In this document: positions 53,027-61,539 of the stretch, in pieces
Numbering within the stretch: position 1 is the stretch's first letter
Layout of the letters: every line of letters starts with the position of its first letter
NCBI GenBank assembly: GCA_036346405.1
Contig: CM070562.1
Span: forward strand, 70,079,482 to 70,143,481
DNA from: Phyllostachys edulis
Taxonomy: Eukaryota > Streptophyta > Magnoliopsida > Poales > Poaceae
Reading direction: 5' to 3'
DNA: 64,000 bases
The notes under the pieces: model-generated
Told to the model about the DNA's origin: nothing
The model's input: the letters and a program-made list of their open reading frames with translations, nothing else
The model's database searches: none
Made by a program: the position numbers and the translations under genes

Positions 53027-56016
53027 TGTAACGTCCCAAGTTCTTCCTGAGTTTCTGAGTTCTCAAAAATAAAAAGAACCAATCGGTTTTGTTGAAGTTC
53101 TAAAGCTTAACTAGAGATTTTGGAATTAAGGTGTTTAAAATGACTAAATCAAACTTCAATTAATTTGAGTTTGGTTCCTTTGGAGTTGTTAGAGTTCTCT
53201 GGTGTTGTTTTCCCCTTCTCTGCTCGTTCCTTTCTCTCGTAGCTTGACTCGCGCCTCCTTTCCTTGCGGATCGTCCGATCTATCTTTAGACTGACTCGAT
53301 TTCGCATTGGACGTTCGGCTAGTCCGAACGTCTCCTTCGCTTTAATCCATTCGATCTGTGTTGAATGGCCCGATCTGGTTGGCGCGTTCAACCGGTCCGA
53401 ACATTCACCTCTTTTTGAACCACCCAATCAAAATCAGACGGCCCCGCTTCACCGCGCCTTCTTTGATCCCCTTCTCGTTGGATCTCCCTTTTGGTTTAGA
53501 CCTCCCCTTGGGCTGCGACCACCCTCTGGGTCTTTTTTCAAAGACTACCCTCTTGGTCTTTTTGCAAAGACCACCCTTTTAGGCCGCGACCACCTCTTTG
53601 TGCCGCGACCTCCCCTTGGGCCGCGACCATCCTCTTGGTCTTTTTGCAATGACCACCCTCCTGGTCTGCAACCACCCTTTGGGTCACGACCTCCCTTTGG
53701 GTCACGACCTTCCCTTGGTCACCTGCACCCCTTGGTCACGTGCACCCTTGGGTCACGACCTCCCCTTGGTCACGTGCGCTCTTTGGGTCATGACCTCCCC
53801 TTTGACCGCGACCCCCTTTTGACCAGCCCACCTGTCAGCCTTGCTCGCCTTTTTCTCTTGTTCTTTGTATACTGCTCGCCAGAGACTCTCATTGCTCGCT
53901 GGAGGCCTCACAAGATTAAATGTCTGCAGTAACGCATTAAACATCGCCGCCTGCGGTTCAGTTGTCCCCGGGCAGCAGTTTGCACACGTTCATACCATGT
54001 CCTGTCCTGTCGCCACCTACCCTTGATCTCGTGTGCTTCAGAGTTTCTCAGTTGCTCTTCCCGTTCTCCCGACTATAAAAGCCTGAGCAACCCTTCTTCA
54101 TCACCTTTTTCCTCACCCAGCTCTCAACTCTTTCTTGCTCTCACCCAGTTTCCATGCTTGAAATTTCACTAAGGAGTTCACTGGAGCCCTCCTCATCGCC
54201 AAGGAGTTTGCTGGAACTACGCCGCCTTCCACCACCTCGCCGCTGAAGAGTTCGCCGGAGCACCTGCGCCGTTCACCATTCTTCTCCAATCTTTTCTCTC
54301 TCCCTCTCTCTGTGTCTGGGTGAGTTCCTCTGTGCCTTGTCCTCTTTTGCTCTTACAACCACGTTGTGTGGTTTTATCTCTTTTACAACCACGTTACGTA
54401 GTTGTGTTCCTCCGGTGAACCTCCTCTTTTGGACCTCCCCCTTAGGACCTCCTCCTGAGAGTTTGTTTCTCTTTTTGTTCTAGTTTGTTTGTCTTTGGTT
54501 TTATTTGAATTCGTTGTATTTATTTGGCTCTTTTTCGCACGTAGAGATTCCGGCTCCGTTGAAGAGTTCTTGGACCTGGCGACCTCTACAGAAGACCCTC
54601 AGCTCTTCCTCAAAGGCAAGTCGTAGACCTTTTGATCATGTTGAACCTAGTTTTGCAAAAATTACTTTGTTTTATATCAACATGCATGGCTATTTGTATA
54701 AAAAAGGTTTGGGAATTAGCTAATCACCTACTTGGCAGTATGGCCTCTTGAAATACTAGTGTTCTACATGTTGACATGTAATCTTTGGACCACCATAGGA
54801 TGGGTAACCTTAGTTGGACCTCTTTGTGATAACCAACATGGGTGTGTATCTTGCTTAGACCTGCTTAGTTATGTGTTGTCTCGATCACCTCTCTCAAGAT
54901 GTTATATTTGACTAAGAAATTATGGAATTATGGCACGTATTTGTCTTGGCATGTGTTGTCTTGCAAGCGTTGTCGCTGGCTTGTGTGGCCGTTAATAAAA
55001 TTTGTTGCGCCATGACCAGGGTGGTCATTTGGCCGGATTGAACCCAAAATGTTTTGCTTGGGCGAGTGATCATGCAGTAAAGGGGGTGCAGGAAGCACAT
55101 TGGGATGAGGAGGTCTCGCCTAAGCGCCCACTAAGGAATTTACCTTGTAAGAGTTCAATCCAAGCCATACCGTGCAACCACATGTCCAGGATGGGGTAGA
55201 CCTGGTCAACTAATTGGCAATGCTTTGATTCGGTTCTGTTTTGGTGGAAGTGTGGAAGGACATGGGTTTATGCCCACACTTGGCGCAAGAGGGGGCCGGG
55301 ATGGTGAAACCTTAGCGAGCGGAACCGAGTCAGGGCAAAACCTTGTAAAGGCCTTCTCACATGCTCTAGCCTTCTTACCCAAGGTAGTGAGCAGGGGCAT
55401 CGACGGGTGCCAAACAAACTAGGCAATTTGTGTCTTGTGGGTAAAGTTGTACACCTCTGTAGAGGAAAGAATCTATTCGAATAGCCTTGTCCCCGGTTAT
55501 GGACATGCCTAGTGATTTCATGCAAGGGGTAGTTCTTTCTAAAACTGGTTGGTCGTGGCTGGTTTCGAGTGGTTTGACTCATGACCAGGGTGGTCGTGAG
55601 TGGTCTCGACCGTGACCAGGGTGGTCACGGGTGGTCTTGGAAGTGACAGGGTGGTTCTGTGCCGTTTTCAAAAGAAAACTTGTTACTTATGTGCTAATAT
55701 TTCAACTTGTTCCTTGCAATCTACTTATTGTATTTCATGTCAATATTGCTTTCTGCAAAGTAACCATAAAGCTAACCTTGTTGAGCCTTGCATAAATATT
55801 ATCTGCATTCAATTCCCTACGGCTTGCTGAGTACATTCAAAGTACTCATGGCTTGTGTCCTCTGGTTGATCAGCAGTTGATGAAGACCTCCCAGGGAGCT
55901 CCGACCTCTTCGAAGAGGAGGTCTTTGAAGACCTCCCGTGCTAGGACGTCCTCCACTTGATTGCCTGTGGGCATGTCGAGTGGCCGCCACGTGTTCTTTT
56001 GTGTTCCGCTGTGAGC
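53027..56016 (+). repeat. C 3' LTR, missing its last ~215 bp
   Basis: It starts TGTAACGTCCCAAG at 53,027 and tracks the 5' LTR to GCTGTGAGC (56,016 = 23,479 in the 5' copy). The sequence then jumps to B pol. TATA CTATAAAA at 54,073-54,080; G-box array about 53,495-53,830. The long open frames across the array are products of its repeats. Confidence 0.9.
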
Positions 56017-56740
56017 ACCCACCCAAGGGACCTATAGGAAACATTCACCAACCTTCGGGCGGAGGGAATCAAGCTCAACCCTGAGAAGTACGCCTTTGGG
56101 GTCAAGGCCGGTAAACACCTAGGATTCCTCATATTGGATAGAGGCATTGAGGCCAACCCTGAAAAAATCAAAGCCATCCAAGAAATGGAGCCACCCCACA
56201 GAGCCCGGGAAATGCAAAGATTGACAGGGCACCTCGTGGCGCTTAGCTGATTCTTGTCCCGCTCGGTGGAGCGAGCCCTACCCTTCTCTAGGACCCTCCG
56301 GGGCGCAGAACCATTTTGGTGGACAGAAGACTGCCAAGCAGCATTCCAAGAACTCAAGCAATACCTCGCGCAACTTCCAATCCTAACCAGCCCGAAGCCT
56401 AGCGCGCAACTCCTCCTGTACCTCGCCGCCTCTTCATCGGCGGTAAGTGCGGTCCTCGTCCAAGAAGACGGCGGGCAGCACCTTGTGTACTACGTATCGA
56501 AGGCCCTCCAAGGGGCCAAGGTCAGGTACACTGAGCTGGAAAAAGTGGCATATTCACTGCTCATGGCCTTGCGCAAGCTTCGGCAATACTTCCTGCCACA
56601 TGCCATCACGATCCCAACGTCCTACTCACTAGCACTCATGCTACGGAACAATGACGCTTCGGGATGCATTGGCAAATGGGCAGCGAAGCTGGTGCCCTTC
56701 GACATAACCTTTGCCGCATGCACCGCCACCAAGTCACAAT
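56017..56740 (+). pseudogene. B reverse transcriptase end and RNase H
   Basis: It starts with the tail of RT: D-L, a stop, ETFTNLRAEGIKLNPEKYAF, LGFLILDRGIEANPEKIKAI and MQRLTGHLVALS. After a TGA near 56,248 the frame reads FWWTEDCQAAFQELKQYL, LYLAASSSAVSAVLVQEDGG, YYVSKALQGAKVRY and LRKLRQYFLPHAITI. The RT catalytic part (fingers/palm with YxDD) is missing between 20,454 and this point. The first RNase H appears complete. Confidence 0.85.
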
Positions 56741-57314
56741 CCCTCGTCGATTTGTCGCCGAGTGGACCCCCCAAGCCGAAGGGCAACCCCCAAGCAGCGT
56801 CGAGACGCCATGGACAATGTACACCGACAGATCTTGGTGTGCTGTGGGGGCCGGAGCGGCGGCCATCCTAGTCACCCCGGATGGGCAAAGTGTGTCTCAC
56901 GCGGCACACCTCGACTTCCCTATAACAAACAATGCCTCAGAATACGAGGCCTTGCTGTTGGGCCTCCGCAAAGCAAAAGCATTAGGGGCAAAGCACATCA
57001 TAGTCAAAAGCGACTCCCGTCTGATGGCGAGACACTTTGACAAGTCATTCATAGCTAGGGACCCCGAGATGGCCAAATACCTAACGGCGATACGAACCAC
57101 AACCAAACACTTCCTCAGCATCACCGTCCAAGCCATCCCGATGAGCGACAGCGAGGCAATAGACAAGCTCGCAAAAATGGCCAGCTCCGATGACCGCCCC
57201 CCACCAGAGGTATTCTACGAGGTACTTCGTGCCCCTTCGGCCACGTCCAGAGCACAAAAGGTTGTGCCCAGAGCACAAGGGGCTGAGCCCGGAGCACAAG
57301 CGTGGCTGCGCTAG
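56741..57314 (+). pseudogene. B second RNase H and linker
   Basis: Frame 56,664-57,314: FVAEWTPQAEG, TMYTDRSW (first Asp), ITNNASEYEALLLGLRKAKA (Glu), HIIVKSDSRLMARHF (Asp), then MAKYLTAIRTTTKHFLSI and AIDKLAKMASSDDRPPPEV. The D-E-D set is complete and the second RNase H is whole. The frame change from the first RNase H is near 56,720. The linker at 57,235-57,305 carries three short repeats of the type CCAGAGCACAAG. Confidence 0.85.
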
Positions 57315-58328
57315 AAACACAAGGGTTTGCACACCTCGTAATGCTCATCAATAAAGCCAACTTGCGGGACATAATAGCCAAGTATCTCACAGGCGAGGAG
57401 CCTAAAGATATGAATGAAGCAAAATGACTCAGGCATTGAGCCAGAAATTATCGCATCATCAAAGGCCAGCTATACACGGGAGGCGTCTACACCCCCTTTC
57501 TACGGTGCGTATCCCAACAGGAGGTCAGACCCTCCTAAGGGAGATCCACAAGGTGTCCTGTGGTGCCCATCAGGCGTAACGGGGCCTGGGTGGAGGCCGA
57601 GCCAGTCCCCGAAATAATGTTCATTGCAGCTCAGTGATTTCTCATGGAGGAACATCATTTGTAGATATGGAGTGTCACGTGACATTGTCACCGACAATGG
57701 CACTCAGTTTGACTCGGCAGCCTTTAGGGTGTTTTGCCAGGGCCTAGGAACAACCGTATGCTTCACATCGGTGGGACATCCCGAGTCCAACAGGGCAGTC
57801 GAGCTAGCCAATGACAATCCCTTGGTAGGCCTTACCAAGCGCATTGTGGGTTTACCAAAGGGGCTTTGGCCCGAAGAACTTCAGAAGGCCCTGTGGGCAC
57901 TCCAGACGTCACCAACCAGGGTCACAGGCTTCTCTCCATTCAAGCTTCTTTTCGGCGATGAAGCAATGACTCCAGGGGAGCTCACGGCCAAATCCCTCTG
58001 AGCAACTGAGGACATCGACCCTGCGGGCCAAAAGATCTCCATTGACCTAATCGAAGAGCATCAAGCCATATCAAGCATGACAAATTATACCGAAGGGGTC
58101 GCAAGGGCATATAACAAAAAATTTAGGGTTCGCCCCCTAGCGCCAGGTGACATGGTCCTGAAACGAGCCGCCGGTCCAACAGCAATAGGCAAGCTCAAAT
58201 CCAAATGGGAGGGGCCCTACATCATCACCTGCAACACGAGGGCAGGCTCCTACTACATCGCCACCACGGAGGGGCAGCAACTCGACCACACATGGAATAC
58301 CAAAAGTCTCTGCAAATTGTACCCCTAG
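57315..58328 (+). pseudogene. B integrase with internal deletion
   Basis: Near 57,415-57,500 the zinc-binding lead-in is readable in pieces (GQLYTGGVYTPFLRCVS). The next segment jumps to GAWVEAEPVPEI near 57,580-57,615, so most of the HHCC module and the first catalytic Asp are gone. From 57,624 an open frame reads YGVSRDIVTDNGTQFDSAAF (second Asp), TSVGHPESNRAVELAN (Glu) and TRVTGFSPFKLLFGDE. After a stop near 58,000 it continues in frame 58,077-58,328: RPLAPGDMVLKRAAG, KWEGPYIITCNTRAGS and NTKSLCKLYP, stop. Domain order is normal for Tat integrases. Confidence 0.85.
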
Positions 58329-58489
58329 GGACTACATTGTAAAGAACCGGCTGCGATCGGACGATCGCCCCCCGCCGGCCTAACGGCGGAGGCGTGTACA
58401 AAAACAAATGTATGGCTGCATTTGGGTATTTTGTCCCCACATAATGAACAAGAAATGCACCACACTAACTCACTTGCATGAGTGTGCAG
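58329..58489 (+). other. B 3' region before the arrays
   Basis: 160 bp of non-coding sequence after the pol stop. I see nothing gene-like. Confidence 0.5.
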
Positions 58490-58830
58490 TGTATAAACAA
58501 GACACCGCGAATGGCCCACGGCCCTGGTGCACAATGATGCCCCCCGCAGGCACGAGTGTATAAATAAGACACCGTGCATAGCCCACGGCCCCGATGCACA
58601 CCGATGCCCTCCGCAGGCATGAGTGTATAAATAAGACACCGCGTATGGCCGATGACCCTGGTGCATACCGATGCCCCCCACAAGCATGAGTGTATAAACA
58701 AGACACCGCGCATGGCCCATAGCCCCGATGCACATCGATACCCCCCATAGGCATGAGTGTATAAGCAACACACCGCACATGACCCACGGCCTCGGTGCTC
58801 ACCGATGCCCCCAACCCTACAGGCACTGAG
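58490..58830. repeat. 67-bp tandem repeat, five units, in the B 3' region
   Basis: Units start TGTATAAAYAAGACACCG at 58,490, 58,557, 58,624, 58,691 and 58,758: exactly 67 bp apart four times in a row. Each ends near GCAYGAG. Because 67 is not a multiple of 3, all minus-strand frames stay open over the array, which yields spurious repeat proteins. Confidence 0.92.
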
Positions 58831-58835
58831 TTAGG

Positions 58836-59520
58836 CCTTCCCCGGAGCCCTATCTAAAAAAGTATGGGGGACAGTGCGAGGCTCTGCCTCCCCCTTCGCA
58901 AATCTATAAGGTAGGGCTACCCTTGAGCCCTATCTAAAAAAGTATGGGGGACAGCGTGAGGCTCTGCCTCCTCCTTTGCAAATCTATATATTATGGCTCC
59001 CCCGGAGCCCTATCTAAAAAAGAATGGGGGACGGCGTGAGGCATCGCCCCCCCTCTTCCCAAATCTATAAGTTAGGGCTCCCCAGGAGCTCTATCTAAAA
59101 AAGTATGGGGGACTGCGCGAGGCTCCACCTCCCTCTTCGCAAATGAATAAGTTAGGGTTCCCCCGGAGCCCTATATAAAAAAAAAGTAGGGGGGTGGCGC
59201 GAGGCTCTGCCTCCCCATTCACAAATCTATAAGTTAGGGCTCTCCCGGAGCCCTATCAAAAAAAGTATGGGGGACGGCATGAGGCTCCGCCTCCCCCTTC
59301 GCAAATCTATAAGTTAGGGCTCTCTCGGAGCCCTATTTCGGAGCCCTATTTAAAAAAAGTAAGGAGGGCGGCGCGAGGCTTAGCATCCCCATCCACAAAT
59401 CTATAAGGTAGGGCTCCCCCGGAGCCCTATCTAAAAAAGTATGAGAGACGGAGCGAGGCTTCGCCCCCCTCCTCGCAAAAAGTTAGGGCTCCCCGGGAGC
59501 CCTATCTAAGAAAAAAAAGA
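58836..59520. repeat. ~80-bp tandem repeat, nine units, in the B 3' region
   Basis: AGCCCTAT marks units at 58,846, 58,926, 59,006, 59,087 (AGCTCTAT), 59,167, 59,249, 59,329, 59,423 and 59,498 (periods 75-82, one with a 13-bp local duplication at 59,329-59,342). Each junction forms a palindrome, TAGGGCTCC / GGAGCCCTA with a CCC loop in the best copies. Tat elements are known to carry tandem repeats in the 3' region. Confidence 0.92.
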
Positions 59521-59974
59521 GCATGGGAGGACGACGCTGTGCTCCACCTACCCTCCCTCGTAAAACTAGTGGACCGCTCCCCAAACCTAAGCGAAAAAAG
59601 GACAAGGCCCAAACAGCGGCAAGCACGCCTGCGCGCCATGAATTTTATTCCTCAACAAGATACATAGGCACACAGGCTGGAGGCCTACACAACCCTACCT
59701 ATATAATCGCAGCCACACAGCACGCAAGGCACAACGTGGGCGCGACAATCAACTATGGTACAAAATCCTACACCTCCGTGCACAGCACCCACTCAAGCAG
59801 CTCCTCATCGGATGGTCCAGTGGCCATGAATTTTAGTTACTCCCTCTCCGCAGCCCAATTGTCCAATAGTTCGGACGAACTCGTTGATGGAGCCACAGAT
59901 ACGGCAATCGAGGGCAATGGCTCCTCGTAGGCAGTCGCACCACCCCTCCGCTCACAGAAGGCCCGTGTCTCGTC
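59521..59974 (+). other. End of B, with an unassigned open frame
   Basis: An open frame (59,523-59,930, 135 codons) has a basic start and a Ser-rich tail (STHSSSSSSDGPVAMNF). I do not recognise it, and no homologue is visible in the other Tat copies. It may be chance in GC-rich DNA or a relic of an accessory gene. No B 3' LTR is found. F sequence starts near 59,975. Confidence 0.35.
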
Positions 59975-60155
59975 ACATGTCCTCATAGCCTTCCAGCTAT
60001 GTCTTCTTTGCCTTTTACCCTTGGGTGTAATCTAATTTCCCCTAATTAAGTTGTTTCTATCTTCTCTATCCTGTTCTACCTCATCTACTGTGCTATTCCC
60101 TCTATCTACATTGCTTTTCTATCTTACCTACTAAACCTATGGAGAATCGTTGCAT

Positions 60156-61205
60156 ATGGTTGACACTCACAAGACGTCGAGCCGTACTCAGTCGGATGAT
60201 GCCAATGTCAATACTAGTGGATAGTCACCAGTACCTGGAGCCGCAGATCCAAACATGGCACAATTTCTAGCCGCTCAGACTCAACGCATGAACGTAATGA
60301 TGCAAAACATGAATAATATGATGACTCAACCGAATTAAACCGCTGCTACCATAGTCAATTTGTTGAATCAGAATAATCAAGCAACAGCTGTTCCACCACT
60401 GGCTCATCAACAGTCCAAGTTATCAGAGTATATGAGGACTCGTCCGCCTATGTTTTCCCATTCATCAGAACCTTTGAAAGCAGAAGATTGGCTTCAGTCT
60501 ATTGAGAAAAAGGTTGTCATTGCCCAATGTAATGATCATGAGAAATTTCTTTATACTTCACATCAATTAGAAGGTACAGTCGCAGAATGATAGGAGAATT
60601 ACACTACAGCTCATGAGAATTCGCAAGCCATTACTTGGGAAGAATTTTCAACAGCTTTTCATCATACACATGTTCCCGATGGTATAGTGGAAATGAAGAA
60701 GAATGAATTTAGTGAGCTACAGCAAGGAAATATGTTTTTGAGTGAGTATCTCAACAAGTTTAGTGAACTTTCTCGCTATGCTCCAGAAGATGTTGCCACA
60801 GATAATGCACGTCAGAAGCGATTCAAGCGTGGACTTAACCCCAGTTTGAAATTGCAAGTTGTCGGAAATGATTATGTGGATTTTTAACATATGGTGGATA
60901 AAGCCATACTCATAGAAGATTCTCATCGTGAGTTGGACGAATCTCGCAAAAGAAAAATGATACGACATGGAGTTCATCAGAATCAACTACAGAGGGCTAG
61001 GACAAATACTCAACAGCCTTTTCATCCTAATAATTCGTCTCTAAATTCAAAACCCCTGCACCAGTATCTCATGCAGGAAATACAGAAATTCCCAATATCA
61101 ATAACAGCAACAATCATCAGCCTCAAAGGTCCAACCATTCAGCTACAGGAGTTACTTATTTCAATTGCCATGAGGTAGATCATTATGCCAACAAGTGTCC
61201 ATAGA
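60156..61205 (+). pseudogene. F gag
   Basis: ATG at 60,156 (MVDTHKTSSRTQ). The frame reads MAQFLAAQTQRMN, then a TAA at 60,336-60,338, LLNQNNQATAVPPLAHQQ, YMRTRPPMFSHSSEPLKAED, HQLEGTVAE, TGA and TAG near 60,588, FHHTHVPDGIVEMKKNEF, LSRYAPEDVATDNARQKRF and a TAA near 60,886. A damaged knuckle near 61,160-61,205 reads FNCHEVDHYANKC, lacking the first Cys and the usual Gly. It is closely similar to C gag throughout. A frame change lies near 60,890-61,160. Confidence 0.85.
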
Positions 61206-61539
61206 AGCAAGGGCTGACACCAATTCATTTCAATTTGGGAGCTACACCAGTCAGAACTTCGTTGCCAGGAGTAGGGAGAGCAATGCCTCAGACTCCAAGT
61301 CAAGCTACTAGGACTCCATCAATTGCATCAAGAGGGAAACTGAACCATGTCACCGTAGAGGAAGTACAAGCTGTTCAGCACGTCGCCTCTGGTAAGTCTT
61401 TAAGTGAGACCTAAGTCAGTTGCAGCTTTGTTTCACTCGTAAGAGAAATCTTTTCGAAGAGTGAGCAAGATTTGGTTTGAACCTATTCTTTAGTCAGCCC
61501 AAATCTCAGGGACGAGATTCCTTTTAAGGGGGGTAGATT
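61206..61539 (+). other. F post-gag piece fused to the 3' end; polypurine tract
   Basis: LNHVTVEEVQAVQHVASGKS (about 61,335-61,400) matches the start of the C protease region. Within about 90 bp the sequence reaches SPNLRDEIPFKGG, matching the end of C pol. So nearly the whole pol is deleted. The polypurine tract TTAAGGGGGGTAGA is at 61,524-61,537. Confidence 0.8.

Larger units (their letters stand above)
20455..56016 (+). mobile_element. C: Tekay-type chromovirus with 3.2 kb LTRs, split by D
   Basis: Parts are the 5' LTR (20,455-23,694), tRNA-iMet primer site, leader, gag start (24,221-24,360), insertion of D, rest of gag to chromodomain (48,596-53,014), polypurine tract, and 3' LTR (53,027-56,016). 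The chromodomain and LTR architecture resemble rice RIRE3/RIRE8-type elements; I could not test this by search. CTAGT (20,450-20,454) precedes the 5' LTR. The partner duplication is lost with the last 215 bp of the 3' LTR. Apart from point stops and three small frameshifts the coding region is complete. Confidence 0.9.
17392..59974 (+). mobile_element. B: Tat-lineage element, split by C
   Basis: The first half (17,392-20,454) has LTR, primer site, gag and protease. The second half (56,017-59,974) has the end of RT, two RNase H regions, integrase and a tandem-repeat 3' region. Between them sits chromovirus C with its own inserts. About 350 bp of RT, including the YxDD site, is missing at the 56,016 junction. 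The 3' LTR is not found: near 59,975 the sequence turns into the leader of F. Confidence 0.8.

Noticed and set aside
53264..53932. Plus-strand frame of 222 codons with Pro/Leu-Gly-His repeats (and 20,780-21,280 in the other LTR)
   Set aside because: It lies across the G-box array of the C LTRs, upstream of the TATA box. The protein repeats reflect the DNA repeats, and the two LTR copies do not keep the same frame.
58325..58826. Three overlapping minus-strand frames of 102-151 codons with Cys/His-rich repeats
   Set aside because: They are the 67-bp array read in three frames. Because 67 leaves remainder 1 on division by 3, each frame cycles through the same peptides. No start context, homologue or codon bias.
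58490..59520. CRISPR-like array
   Set aside because: Repeat units are contiguous without unique spacers, and the setting is a plant retrotransposon.
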